This document shows positions 25,084 through 33,781 of a DNA stretch of 64,000 bases, one piece after another. Origin of the DNA: Candidatus Obscuribacter sp. (GTDB lineage Bacteria; Cyanobacteriota; Vampirovibrionia; Obscuribacterales; Obscuribacteraceae). A model generated the notes under the pieces. The model made no database searches. It saw only the letters and a list, made by a program, of their open reading frames with translations, and was not told the DNA's origin. The DNA lies in the NCBI GenBank assembly GCA_016712465.1, contig JADJQZ010000001.1, positions 6,758,001 through 6,822,000 of the forward strand, given 5' to 3'. Numbering within the stretch: position 1 is the stretch's first letter; the number at the start of each line of letters is the position of its first letter. The position numbers and the translations under genes are program-made.

Positions 25084-25734
25084 TTAACTAAAGAACAGCC
25101 AGCCCAGTAAGAGCCCCAGTCCAATCTTGCTAACTGTGTCGGAGTCGGCGTCGGTCTTGTCCGTCCGGCTATGACGAACATAGGCCGGTGAGTATGCTGC
25201 GCTGGTTCTGGCTCTGGCCGGTTTCCAGATATCGGCGAGAACTGCCAGAAGCAGGCTGCCGCAAAGGAGAAACACGACGCTGCCCACTGTAATCCCGAGA
25301 TAACCCTGAAAGGCTTCTTCAGCAGCCTTAGTAGGCTTCATGTCAGTGGAGAGTGTGAACAACATTTCGTTGTAGGCTATGCCAATTGTTCCGACAATGA
25401 TTACAGGCAACAAGAGAATAGAGAGAAATTGCCACGCCGGGTAGCGTCCGTTTCTGCTTACTATCGATAGATTGAAGAGGCTGCGCTCCTCAAAGGCTTC
25501 ATAAAGCGCACAGAGCGGCACAATCAGACCGATCGCTCCCCAGAGTACGATACCTGCCAGGTTTAAGAACGACATTTCCAGACTTGGTTTATAGGTGTCA
25601 TGGGTGAGCTGCCATTGCCAGTCGAGGGTTACTAAATAGCATGCTGTGGCCAGATGCCAGAGGAAGAGTAACCCTCCCACGACAATTAGAGTTCTCTTCA
25701 GACGTGTTCTTGTCTTTGATGTTATGTACTGCAT
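25084..25734 (-). CDS. Membrane protein (216 aa)
   Basis: Start at ATG 25734 with ttggagacaccc upstream. Five hydrophobic helices at about residues 15-35, 55-78, 102-122, 145-168 and 198-215. Long loops contain charged residues. No family recognised. Confidence 0.66.
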   Translation of the reverse strand: MQYITSKTRTRLKRTLIVVGGLLFLWHLATACYLVTLDWQWQLTHDTYKPSLEMSFLNLAGIVLWGAIGLIVPLCALYEAFEERSLFNLSIVSRNGRYPAWQFLSILLLPVIIVGTIGIAYNEMLFTLSTDMKPTKAAEEAFQGYLGITVGSVVFLLCGSLLLAVLADIWKPARARTSAAYSPAYVRHSRTDKTDADSDTVSKIGLGLLLGWLFFS

Positions 25735-25890
25735 GGGTGTCTCCAAATTGATAAAAACTGGATAGCACCAGTGTTTCCGGAGAGTCTGATCTGGAGCCTT
25801 GATATTGCACAAGACCATAGAGTCCAGGTGGCTCTCCGGACTGTTGCCGGTTATTGGTGGGTTGGCCGTTGCGACTGAGCGAGGCGGCGG

Positions 25891-26268
25891 CTAGAGCGCG
25901 CCTACCTGGTTGATGAGCGGACGCACCGACACATTGATTTTGTCGTAGTAATAGTTGGCGATTTCCGATTGCAAGGCTGTGTCTTCAACAGTTCTCAGTC
26001 CGCCGCAGAGCACGATTTCAGCGCTGCCGAAAACGCACTGACTGATGGCCTCGGAAAGAGTCGCTTTGTTTATTTGAAGATAGTTTTGCTGCACAGCCTC
26101 CGAGCCTTTGGTTTTGATGTCGGCCAGAGTCTTGTTGATGTACTCGGACGCAAATTGAATTTGCTGCGCTTTATCGAGTTTTAATAGCCCCGCTTGCTCA
26201 AGTTTGCCGAGAAAGGTGGTGATAACTTGAGCTGCCGCTTGTACTTTGCTTAGGAGTGTCTGGTTCAT
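25891..26268 (-). CDS. Unknown helical protein (125 aa)
   Basis: ATG at 26268 with gaggtcaat upstream. Soluble and largely helical, Gln/Ala/Leu-rich, no signal peptide. Function unknown. Confidence 0.65.
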   Translation of the reverse strand: MNQTLLSKVQAAAQVITTFLGKLEQAGLLKLDKAQQIQFASEYINKTLADIKTKGSEAVQQNYLQINKATLSEAISQCVFGSAEIVLCGGLRTVEDTALQSEIANYYYDKINVSVRPLINQVGAL

Positions 26269-26327
26269 ATTGACCTCGTGGTAGGTGATTTGAAGGTGAG
26301 GGTGGTTTTCCGCTGACTGGTAGCTGA

Positions 26328-26672
26328 TTAGTGAGCTGGTTGTTCAATTGGCCTGAACGTCAGCCCGGTGACAAAGCTTCCTGAAACCGCGGCCAGGGCG
26401 GGGATGAGTCCCAGCACGCCAAAGGAGCAGAGCAGCAAGAGCAGGAATGAAGCCGGTAGAAGGGCTCGCTCTCTTTGGGTGTTGGGGTCGTAACTGTTCA
26501 GCGCCCAGGCAATGATTGTCGAGATGAAGACCATCCAGATTGATACGAAGATGACAGCGTTCTCTCTCTGCGGCAGCTCGTTGAGATGAACTGCCCACAA
26601 GGAGCCTGCAAAGGCGACAGCAAGTCCAATGAAGCGAGCAATTTGGGGGTTCGGAAGGTAGATAGGGCTCAT
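26328..26672 (-). CDS. Small membrane protein (114 aa)
   Basis: ATG at 26672, 4 nt after the stop codon of the tiny gene at 26677-26808, so probably translated with it. Hydrophobic helices at about residues 12-29, 40-58 and 72-98; Pro-rich N-terminus. Unknown. Confidence 0.64.
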   Translation of the reverse strand: MSPIYLPNPQIARFIGLAVAFAGSLWAVHLNELPQRENAVIFVSIWMVFISTIIAWALNSYDPNTQRERALLPASFLLLLLCSFGVLGLIPALAAVSGSFVTGLTFRPIEQPAH

Positions 26673-26676
26673 TGAC

Positions 26677-26808
26677 CTAACCTCTCTTGCCGAAGCGTTC
26701 TTGCAATTCAGTTAAGCCTCTGAGTATTGCCACACCGGCCACGAGGGCAAAGGCGACAAGGGCGAATTTTGCGTTATCCTTGCGGGATGTTGTAGATGTT
26801 GTTTTCAT
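26677..26808 (-). CDS. Single-helix microprotein (43 aa)
   Basis: ATG at 26808 behind ttttggagaactgtc, a strong ribosome binding site; stop TAG at 26677-26679, 4 nt before the next start. Sequence begins MKTTSTTSRKDNAKF, then a membrane helix (ALVAFALVAGVAILRGL) and ends ERFGKRG: a short, basic, single-pass protein. The close coupling with the downstream membrane protein gene supports it being real. Confidence 0.6.
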   Translation of the reverse strand: MKTTSTTSRKDNAKFALVAFALVAGVAILRGLTELQERFGKRG

Positions 26809-26896
26809 GACAGTTCTCCAAAAAATGTTTTTGATGGTTTGATTCAGTCGCAGGTGGTGTGCACGCCCGGTTTTGATACGGCTTTCTACAAGCCGC

Positions 26897-27181
26897 TTAA
26901 GCCGCTGCCACTTTTGTGAAGATGAAATAGGGAGTGCGTTTGTACTGCCGGTTTCGGAAGTATCTCGCGCTCAAGTTATCCTTGAGAAACAGCTCCACCA
27001 CAATGTCGCGCACTTTATTCGATAGCTCCGGTGCGTAAATGCGCAGTGATTGCTGGCGCTCTTGCAGCGGCTGCATCAGTTGTCTGCACAGGGAATACAC
27101 GTGCTCGGCTTGTTCGCGGGCGGTTTTGCCGACGATGGGAGTGTTGCCGATGGTGATTGGTTGTTCGTAATTTTTATTCAT
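26897..27181 (-). CDS. Unknown small protein (94 aa)
   Basis: Start at ATG 27181 with ttggagaacaacc. Helical N-terminal half (REQAEHVYSLCRQLMQPLQER), followed by a second helix (KVRDIVVELFLKD) and a basic/aromatic tail (YKRTPYFIFTKV). Soluble. Unknown. Confidence 0.62.
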   Translation of the reverse strand: MNKNYEQPITIGNTPIVGKTAREQAEHVYSLCRQLMQPLQERQQSLRIYAPELSNKVRDIVVELFLKDNLSARYFRNRQYKRTPYFIFTKVAAA

Positions 27182-27309
27182 GGTTGTTCTCCAATACATT
27201 GAGGACGCCTGCGTCCGCTAGCGAGGTGTAGGTTCGCGAGAGGAAAGCAGGCGGCTAATACTAGATTTATGTTGGAGGGCGGTCCCTGAGGGCTGCCTCC
27301 GGTTGCCGG

Positions 27310-28185
27310 TCAGAGGAGCTGCCGCAGGGCCGCTCCCTTTTCCCCTCGGCCAAGCTTTCTTAAAGCCGCCGATTCAATCTGACGCACACGTTCCCGGGTA
27401 ATTGAGAACATGTCGCCTATTTCTTCCAGAGTGAGGAAATCCGCCTCGCCAAGGCCGAAGCGGTGCTTAAGAATGAGTGTTTCTCGCTCATTCAGTTTTG
27501 CCATTGCGGCATTGAGAGCTACTGCAATATCGTCGGTTTCTGCTTTCTGGGAGGGTTCCCAGGACTGATCTGCCGCTATAGTGTCGAGCAACTCGCGCTC
27601 GTCGTCGCCGTCTTCTTGACCGGCTTGGGATGTAGGTTCTTGCAGAGATACTGGCAGTGCCATTTGCCGAAGCAGGTCACCGGTAGATTTGACAGTGAGA
27701 TTCAAGAACGCGGCAAGCTCGGCCAGGGTAGGCTCGGGTCCGTGTCGTCTGAGAGTGTCGAGTGCCTGATGGAGCTGATAGGCTTTTCTTACCTTATGTA
27801 CCGGTAGCCTGATTTGACGTCCATAGTTGGCGATGTAACGCTTGATGGCCAGGCGAATCCACCAGAGTGCGTAGGTAGATAGGCGAAAGCCTTTGGACGG
27901 ATCGAACCTGCTTATTGCTTTCATCAGGCCGATGTTGCCTTCTTGCACCAGATCCTCGAGTTCAATTCCTGGTCTGACATAACGCCAGGCCACGGAGACC
28001 ACTAAACGCAGGTTTGCCTCAATTAGAGCTGTTCTAGCCTCCGCTGCTGCCTTGCCGACATTTCTGGCACGGAAGGCAAGCGAAGCTTCCTCTTCTGCCG
28101 TAATTAGAGGTATCTTGCGGGCCTCCTGCATGTACATTGAGAAAAGGGAAATCTTTTCATCATCAAATGAAAGTTCATCTGTCAT
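27310..28185 (-). CDS. Sigma-70 family RNA polymerase sigma factor (RpoD-like, group 1/2)
   Basis: Promoter-recognition subunit. The short N-terminus lacks region 1.1; region 1.2 (SLFSMYMQEARKIPLITAEEE, residues 13-33), region 2 with the typical NLRLVVSVAWRY and the -10 reading YALWWIRLAIKRY (about 103-115), region 3, and region 4 with the -35 helix-turn-helix TLEEIGDMFSITRERVRQIE (about 249-268) are all present. The 291-aa size and missing 1.1 are typical of group 2 (nonessential primary-like) sigma factors, e.g. those of cyanobacteria. Leader contains two strong inverted repeats (28213-28240 and 28284-28307). Confidence 0.93.
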   Translation of the reverse strand: MTDELSFDDEKISLFSMYMQEARKIPLITAEEEASLAFRARNVGKAAAEARTALIEANLRLVVSVAWRYVRPGIELEDLVQEGNIGLMKAISRFDPSKGFRLSTYALWWIRLAIKRYIANYGRQIRLPVHKVRKAYQLHQALDTLRRHGPEPTLAELAAFLNLTVKSTGDLLRQMALPVSLQEPTSQAGQEDGDDERELLDTIAADQSWEPSQKAETDDIAVALNAAMAKLNERETLILKHRFGLGEADFLTLEEIGDMFSITRERVRQIESAALRKLGRGEKGAALRQLL

Positions 28186-28212
28186 AAACTTCTCCAGTTG
28201 CGATATACGTGG

Positions 28213-28240
28213 ACCGGTAAGAACCGTCGTTCTTACCGGT
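28213..28240. other. Perfect hairpin in the sigma factor leader
   Basis: accggtaagaac / gttcttaccggt, 12 bp with a 4-nt loop, ending 27 nt before the ATG at 28185 (minus strand). A second perfect 9-bp repeat, cttgccttc/gaaggcaag, lies further upstream at 28284-28307. Both could regulate the sigma gene by attenuation. Confidence 0.65.
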
Positions 28241-28331
28241 GTTCTTCTAGCTACTTGTGAAAATCCATTGCTTCTGCAGTTTTCTTGCCTTCTTTTGGGA
28301 AGGCAAGCGGTTGTTCAGCTCATGCCGGGGG

Positions 28332-28556
28332 TCAGCTAAGCACGTAGATGATGTTGTGCACGGCGTCCAGGAGCCAGTACCATAAATGGTGAACCATGAC
28401 TTTTGTTTGAGCCGGATTGATTATGGCCAGGGCAATGAACACCATGGCGGCGACGGTCAGCCAGTGCGCTACTCGGTATGTGAGATAGCGAAAGGACTGC
28501 CAGAGAATCAGGAACAGAACAAAGAGGACTATCAGCGCTGTAGGATTGATATACAT
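28332..28556 (-). CDS. Small membrane protein (74 aa)
   Basis: ATG at 28556; upstream gcaagagaaacacgt. Two hydrophobic helices (about residues 6-20 and 32-48), ending with WYWLLDAVHNIIYVLS. Unknown; probably inner-membrane. Confidence 0.58.
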   Translation of the reverse strand: MYINPTALIVLFVLFLILWQSFRYLTYRVAHWLTVAAMVFIALAIINPAQTKVMVHHLWYWLLDAVHNIIYVLS

Positions 28557-28675
28557 ACGTGTTTCTCTTGCGAGGTTTCTCGCGGTAAATTGGCAAATAG
28601 GCCCACACCGTTAGGTGCAGACCGTGAAGTTTGCGAGGCGTTTAACTTGACTGCTGCTCTTTCGCCGAAACGTTA

Positions 28676-29086
28676 TTAGTAGTCGTCTTCGTCGATTGCT
28701 TCAATGGCAAGCAGTGGAATCCTCAGCTTGGCATTGGGTGCGCTTGCGATAGGTACCTCTCCGGCATAGTCAACGGTCAATTTGACCTTGCCGCCGGAAC
28801 GGCACAATAGGGCCAGGGCTATGTCGCTTGGTCGACTGGAGTCTGTGACCACTTCCACAAAGACGGCGGCATACACCTCATGGCTGTCTTCCATATGGCG
28901 TCCGCGTTCCTTCAACAGGGTGAGGATGTGCACTGTGTGAGCGCCGGTAATACCACCTTCAGCTGGACGGCAAACGGCATGTTCCCAGCGCGCATCCTGA
29001 TCACCGCTTTGAGGTTTGCCACTTACTACGACCTTTTCCACGTTGATAAGGGTGCCGACGATTTCTTGTACAGTTTGTTCAGACAT
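28676..29086 (-). CDS. Unknown protein (136 aa)
   Basis: ATG at 29086 with caatcggagacacta. Likely alpha/beta with strands such as EKVVVSG, VHILTLLKE, YAAVFVEVV and KVKLTVDYAG, and an acidic end (AIDEDDY). No membrane segment and no recognised family. Confidence 0.66.
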   Translation of the reverse strand: MSEQTVQEIVGTLINVEKVVVSGKPQSGDQDARWEHAVCRPAEGGITGAHTVHILTLLKERGRHMEDSHEVYAAVFVEVVTDSSRPSDIALALLCRSGGKVKLTVDYAGEVPIASAPNAKLRIPLLAIEAIDEDDY

Positions 29087-29160
29087 TAGTGTCTCCGATT
29101 GTAGTTTCGATGGAATTGCCTTCCGTGGCTGAGTGGTCCTTTCGCATGGGTGTTGCTTAG

Positions 29161-30000
29161 CTAGCCGTCAAATTCAACTGCTGCTTTGCCTTCGAAGAGA
29201 TGCTTGTTGATGATGTCCACCACTACCTGGTGATAGTCGCTCCAACTGAAGACCGGCGCAATTTCAACGCTGATTTCAAATGCTCCGACCCAGATTGACA
29301 TGACTCCTCTAAGACTGTAGACCTCTTTGAGAATGCTCAGGCATGCTGCCGTGACTGATAGGTGGCTGGATGACGGCTCATTGGCTGCAGGATTCCTTGG
29401 CGTTGATTTGGTTTCGCCGCCCAAGGCCGATACTGAGTGACTGAAAACCATCTGTTTCTTCGCGAGATGGACTGAAGCATCGGCTAGATAGGCTTTGTTC
29501 ATGCTTTCGATGGTTGCCCACGATGTAACTTGCAGGGAAGTGCGGCACTTCTCATCAGGGCGTAGCGGCATAGATACGCCGTACCAGCGCACCGTATCTT
29601 TCTTGGTGCCTTTGTAGCGAATAACGCCGTGTTCACAGCTTGTTTTGCCCAGTTCACCTATGTCTGCTTCGCCCTGGAAGAGATGGGTGTTGATGACGGC
29701 GAGAATCCATGCTTGCAAGTCATCCCAGGTGAAGGCCGGCCGGATTGTCACTTCCAATGAGAAGCATGAGACGTTCAGGTGCTGAACGGCGCTTTGGACG
29801 AGAAGGTCGTTGACAATTTGTCTACCGGATTCTGTCAGGTCGCACCAGTTGCGTTCAGCCGGTACTGGTTGGTCGCAATAGGCGAAAGCCGTGTCCTTAT
29901 CATTCAGAGTAAGAGCGGCTGATACCAGATAGGTTCTGGTTGTGCTGTTGCCGGTCCAGCGGATGCGTTTGATGTTTGCGGTGATGCTGTTGATGTTCAT
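29161..30000 (-). CDS. Protein with two Nfu_N-like units (279 aa)
   Basis: ATG at 30000. Two related halves are visible: unit 1 (about residues 30-115) ends with VTIRPAFTWDDLQAWILAVI, unit 2 (about 195-279) ends with VEIAPVFSWSDYHQVVVDII, each followed by a short helix (NTHLFQGEADI / NKHLFEGKAAV). The pattern of a strand, then W-D/S-D, then a helix ending in .LF.G resembles the Nfu_N domain of iron-sulfur scaffold proteins, though the CxxC NifU domain is absent. The likeness is from memory and needs a profile search. No signal peptide. Confidence 0.6.
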   Translation of the reverse strand: MNINSITANIKRIRWTGNSTTRTYLVSAALTLNDKDTAFAYCDQPVPAERNWCDLTESGRQIVNDLLVQSAVQHLNVSCFSLEVTIRPAFTWDDLQAWILAVINTHLFQGEADIGELGKTSCEHGVIRYKGTKKDTVRWYGVSMPLRPDEKCRTSLQVTSWATIESMNKAYLADASVHLAKKQMVFSHSVSALGGETKSTPRNPAANEPSSSHLSVTAACLSILKEVYSLRGVMSIWVGAFEISVEIAPVFSWSDYHQVVVDIINKHLFEGKAAVEFDG

Positions 30001-30081
30001 GATGGTCTCCTAGCGACTTGGTTTTTAATAGTCGCTATTGGTTGGTTGTTTAGGGATTGTGGAAGCTTCTCGGACTGCCGA

Positions 30082-30333
30082 TCAGCCTTTGTACGGTGTA
30101 CGAGCCTTGGGGGTGTAGATAAACGACATGGCATCGCAGATCATTTCGTAGCCAATGGCGAAGAAGAAAGCGAACATACCGGCGCACAGGATTATGGCGT
30201 TGAGAGCTCGCGAAGTATCAATTTTCACCTCGCCCTGGCTGGCTAGTACCAATAATCCAAACAGGGCCAGTGCGAAAATCGTACCGACAACGGCTCCGGT
30301 TAAGACGCGTGCAAGTGGTTTCATTTGAGTCAT
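30082..30333 (-). CDS. Small membrane protein (83 aa)
   Basis: Start at ATG 30333 with gaccggagatccttt. Two hydrophobic helices (about residues 9-31 and 43-62). Basic C-terminal end (KARTPYKG). Unknown. Confidence 0.6.
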   Translation of the reverse strand: MTQMKPLARVLTGAVVGTIFALALFGLLVLASQGEVKIDTSRALNAIILCAGMFAFFFAIGYEMICDAMSFIYTPKARTPYKG

Positions 30334-30370
30334 AAAGGATCTCCGGTCTGAGCAATAGGGGTAGATAAAG

Positions 30371-30402
30371 AACACTCCCGAAAACTTATTCTCGGGAGTG
30401 TT
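30371..30402 (-). terminator. Terminator of the 30425 gene
   Basis: aacactcccga / tcgggagtgtt perfect 11-bp stem; on the minus strand followed by cttta. It sits 22 nt past the stop codon. Confidence 0.75.
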
Positions 30403-30424
30403 CGGTTTTAGAGGTTAACCAGGG

Positions 30425-30790
30425 TTACATGCAGCGCTGACGAGACTGTTCCAGGCGATATTGGTCGATCAAGTTTTCCTGGGCCATGGTGCGTTGATGC
30501 ACGGGGGTGAGTAAGGCCTCCTGAATCTTCGCATTTTCTGCCCGAGCCAGCCTGTTTTGAGTCTCCTGATGTTCGCGTCTGCGGCGGACTTCATCGCGGT
30601 TGTCGTAGTTGCGAATTGACTCCTGGGCTTGTCTTACCAGAAGGTCGAGCACTTCCTGTGCATTGTCGACGGTCAATGTGCGCAGTTGCTTGGCTGTGAT
30701 GAAGCTAGTGAAGCCTTTGTAGAGGAAGTCATCTTTGTCGTCCTTACGGGACGAGAGAATTCCGCAAGCGGCTTTCCTGTGCTCGGCCAT
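30425..30790 (-). CDS. Helical protein (121 aa in the annotated frame)
   Basis: From the ATG at 30790 the protein is strongly helical and charged (a long Arg/Glu/Gln helix at about 60-121, ending RQRCM). The in-frame reading continues upstream for 52 codons (30791-30946) with convincing coding character (PLDLVLCAPYSPVLYCG, ELHLRHILNGM), but with no ATG/GTG/TTG before the stop at 30947. The ATG at 30790 lacks a good ribosome binding site, so the real gene probably begins further upstream. See the separate entry for 30791-30977. No family recognised. Confidence 0.55.
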   Translation of the reverse strand: MAEHRKAACGILSSRKDDKDDFLYKGFTSFITAKQLRTLTVDNAQEVLDLLVRQAQESIRNYDNRDEVRRRREHQETQNRLARAENAKIQEALLTPVHQRTMAQENLIDQYRLEQSRQRCM

Positions 30791-30977
30791 GCCGTTGAGG
30801 ATATGCCGTAAGTGCAGCTCGCTGCCGCAATAGAGAACAGGGCTGTATGGCGCGCAGAGTACAAGGTCTAACGGCTTGAGTGCAAAGTGGTAGCTGGTAT
30901 AGTCCTCTGCTCCAGTCTCCAGGACCGACAGTCTGGTATTTCCGTGCTATCGGGAATGATTGTGCAATAGAGTTCAT
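30791..30977 (-). pseudogene. Upstream coding remnant without start codon
   Basis: Continuation of the reading frame of the 30425-30790 gene. It reads (minus strand) SVLETGAEDYTSYHF ... LCAPYSPVLYCGSEL ... LRHILNG into that gene, but has no ATG, GTG or TTG before the stop codon at 30947-30949. The best ATG nearby is at 30977 (MNSIAQSFPIARKYQ), in another frame. A frameshift around 30910-30925, within the repeated ctggagactggag, would join them. Either a sequencing error, a frameshifted gene, or a non-canonical start. Confidence 0.4.
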
Positions 30978-30991
30978 TCCCACAGTTCGTC

Positions 30992-31645
30992 CTAGTAGGA
31001 GTTAGCGCTCAGGCATTCCTCTGGAACTACCCAGCCACGACTTTGAATGACTTGGAAGTTTTGGTAATGAAAGACGTAGTTCGCGCTGAGCTTTTTGAGT
31101 GGAGCTTCAGCGTCAAAGGATTCGTGACTGCTAATCCATTGCTGCGAGGGCTGCCCTAGAATGACCCAGTATTCGCGAAAAACCATGGCTACTTTGCCAA
31201 CCGCGTACACGAGATGCGAGGTTTCAATGTGGGTGCCGTCCGCAAAGGCCGGATCACCGAAGACCTGACCCTGCAGCCTGAAGCCACATCCTTCCGGTCC
31301 CATATTTGGTCGATCGAATACGACAGTCCAGTTTTCGAGGCGAACAGCACCCGCCGGCTTTGGTAGCGGCTGCTGCCGTTGCGATAACTCCTGGTTCTCT
31401 TCCTTTACCACTGGTTCTTCTTCGGGAGTTTCGGGGACTAGAGACGCGATATGCATTAGTCGGCAAAAAATGAGCGAGATTGAGATGATGCCCAGACCAG
31501 TGCAAACCGCCGTGGCCACAAAGACGGCAAAAGTTGGCGTCGGCGGCCAGATTGTGTACAGGAGTGTACCGAAGCCGATATAGCTTAGTGTTACTAGTAT
31601 GAAATGTAAGGCAGTGTGGTTGAATTGCGATTCCAGGTCATTCAT
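30992..31645 (-). CDS. Membrane-anchored protein, paralogue A of a tandem pair (217 aa)
   Basis: ATG at 31645. Two hydrophobic helices (about residues 13-33 and 38-60), a Glu/Pro linker, then a C-terminal domain (about 100-190) with the pattern VRLENWTVVF ... GFRLQGQVFGDPAFADGT ... VGKVAMVFREYWVILGQPS. The same domain occurs in the next upstream gene, 31763-32392, so they are tandem paralogues. The domain is not recognised; many strands suggest a beta-rich fold. Probably a membrane-anchored extracytoplasmic or cytoplasmic beta-domain protein. Confidence 0.7.
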   Translation of the reverse strand: MNDLESQFNHTALHFILVTLSYIGFGTLLYTIWPPTPTFAVFVATAVCTGLGIISISLIFCRLMHIASLVPETPEEEPVVKEENQELSQRQQPLPKPAGAVRLENWTVVFDRPNMGPEGCGFRLQGQVFGDPAFADGTHIETSHLVYAVGKVAMVFREYWVILGQPSQQWISSHESFDAEAPLKKLSANYVFHYQNFQVIQSRGWVVPEECLSANSY

Positions 31646-31762
31646 ACACGTTTTCTCCTTCCCCTTATCTAGGGCTTGGGGAGCTAATGCTCGGTTTCAA
31701 TTGTGAAAGGCTCGGTGCTAGCTGCCCAATGCTTTCCGGCAAGCGTTTGGATGATTCAGCTG

Positions 31763-32392
31763 TTAATTGTTAAAGCGCAGGCATTCTGCTTCTATCGCTT
31801 TTACAAGCTTTCTGGGAGGAAGCTTCCTGCCGCTCCGTTCAAGCTCATCAAAGTCGAAGTGATGGTTGATGGGTTTATCGTGGAAGCCCCAGAGCGGCAT
31901 TTCCGGGATGTAGTCTGGATAGTGCTCACGGTAGGCCTCAGAAGGCTTCCCGAGTATCACCCAGTATTCGTGAATACGAACTACTTTACCGACGACGTCG
32001 TCTATTCTTCCGGTAGTTATCTCAGTGCCGTCGGCATAGTTCGGATCACCATAGACAAAGCCCTGCAGGACATAGCCGTCTGCTTCCTGATCCACTTTGC
32101 GTTTGTGGTAATGGAGGCTCCAGTTTTCGAGGCGAACCGGTTTTTTTGGTATGAGGCTGTCTGGCAGACTTTCGAGCCCGAAAGGAGGAGGCTGATGCCG
32201 AAAGCTGGAATGCAGGATTACCGATAGCGAGAAAACGAAGATGCAGACCATTACAATGGCGCCGGCAATGACGGTAGGGCCGGGGTGCGGGGGCCAGATG
32301 CTGAACAGCCAGATGGCATAGCCACTCCATCCGATCGCGAGAATTATTAGCAGCGGAATAGCTCCACCGCGACTTGCTCTTTGGTGCTTCAT
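31763..32392 (-). CDS. Membrane-anchored protein, paralogue B of a tandem pair (209 aa)
   Basis: Start at ATG 32392 with ggagaatatttct upstream; the GTG at 32407 is a possible alternative. Two N-terminal hydrophobic helices and the same C-terminal domain as the 30992 gene (VRLENWSLHY, YVLQGFVYGDPNYADGT, VGKVVRIHEYWVILGKPS). The C-terminal tail is divergent and basic. Function unknown; the pair may form a hetero-oligomer. Confidence 0.7.
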   Translation of the reverse strand: MKHQRASRGGAIPLLIILAIGWSGYAIWLFSIWPPHPGPTVIAGAIVMVCIFVFSLSVILHSSFRHQPPPFGLESLPDSLIPKKPVRLENWSLHYHKRKVDQEADGYVLQGFVYGDPNYADGTEITTGRIDDVVGKVVRIHEYWVILGKPSEAYREHYPDYIPEMPLWGFHDKPINHHFDFDELERSGRKLPPRKLVKAIEAECLRFNN

Positions 32393-33279
32393 AGAAATAT
32401 TCTCCACCCCCTGCTTGAGAGGTTAGTAGTTGACGGTCTTTCAATTAAAGCCGTGGATCCGGCATCGAACCGAAAGCTCGAGAGGTACTTCGTTGACCCT
32501 GTTTCTGTTTTCCTGAAAGACTCTTTTGATAGACCGGAAGGAAGGTTGTCCAGAGCGAGCAGCGAGCTGCTTGAGGAATGGTGCTTTCATTGGTTGCTGT
32601 TTGCGCTTTAAAGCTATCTAGAGAGAGTTCCAGTTAAATGTCGGAGTTAGGGTAATTAAACCTAAGAAATCTAAGAGCTCATGTCGATGCTCTAATTCAT
32701 GATCTAAGCTGGCTCGAAGCAGCTGGAGTTTCTACTGGAGAACCATTCAACGTGGGGGTTTTCGGGGTGGAATGGAGGAGATAATGTGCTAATCAATTCA
32801 GGCTGCTGTTTCGTATAAGCCGCAGGGCAAGGTTCGCTAAGGAGATTACACGGTGCTCACCGTCTCATTGAGTCCACCGGAAGCGGCCGAACCGTGCTCA
32901 CGGTTTCGACACAGATGAAACACGGATGTGCCACAGAAAGCAGGCCGCTTTCGGCTGTCCGGTGCAGGCCGGCTAGTAGCTCTACTAGGATCGGCCTTAC
33001 AAGAATTGTTAAGGGATGAGCTGGAGCAGGTCTTTCTGAAGCATTTTTACACCCTTGGGTTGGTTGTAGCCAGAGAAATTAAGCTCTCACTTCGGTCAGA
33101 CTGGGTCTGTTCCATTTTTCTTTCCTTCACCTTAGAGATTTTCACCCACCTTCCCGCTCCTGCGCCAAGAAACCCGTTACGAAGCAGCCACCGCTCTGTT
33201 GAAGAGTTTGTCGGGGTCTGCCTGGTTCATGGTGCTGAAGAGGAGGGCTAGGTGAATTATCGACGCGGAGCAACACTTT
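32393..33279. other. 0.9-kb divergent intergenic region
   Basis: Separates the minus block (to 32392) from the plus block starting at 33280. No convincing intact gene; the frames 32381-32611 and 32928-33251 lack ribosome binding sites. It contains a palindrome gaaccgtgctcacggtttc near 32890-32910. Presumably promoters for both sides. Confidence 0.5.
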
Positions 33280-33771
33280 ATGACTATTAAGCACACGTCC
33301 ATCAAATCCAGAGGTTTTTGGCTGGTATTGTCTGCAGGAGTTTTGTTCACGCTCTGGTATGGCTGGACTCTTGCCGTTTCTGTGCATCTGACTGCAGCCG
33401 ACCTGATCTGGCCGGGCCTTGCCCTGGACCTTCACCCATTAGTTTCTCCGGTGGCGTTTTTGATTGCCGGCTATCTGTTTTGCGAGATTCTCGCTACAGA
33501 GCAATTCAGACTGCTGCCGCTGCAAGCCTTGAGAGCAACCGCCTGCCGGTCGCTTTTCAAAATGCTGGTGCATCTTGCCTGCAGCATAGTTGCATTCAGC
33601 GCCGTTTTTCTTGCCGTACTGCTCACCTCCGCCCTGGAGCGCCAGGCTGTTGTAGCTATCGTCGGACTGTCCTTCTGGACTCTGGCGGTGATTTACTTCT
33701 TTGCCTTCGGTGGTCCCACGATCAAACAGCTAGGTGAGCGGGCAAGACGCCTTACCCTCAAATTTCAATGA
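33280..33771 (+). CDS. Four-helix membrane protein (163 aa)
   Basis: ATG at 33280 with ggagcaacacttt upstream. Hydrophobic helices at about residues 13-32, 48-68, 90-113 and 120-140; basic end (GERARRLTLKFQ). No family recognised. The next gene starts 10 nt after its stop codon. Confidence 0.66.
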   Translation: MTIKHTSIKSRGFWLVLSAGVLFTLWYGWTLAVSVHLTAADLIWPGLALDLHPLVSPVAFLIAGYLFCEILATEQFRLLPLQALRATACRSLFKMLVHLACSIVAFSAVFLAVLLTSALERQAVVAIVGLSFWTLAVIYFFAFGGPTIKQLGERARRLTLKFQ

Positions 33772-33781
33772 AGATACGTCA

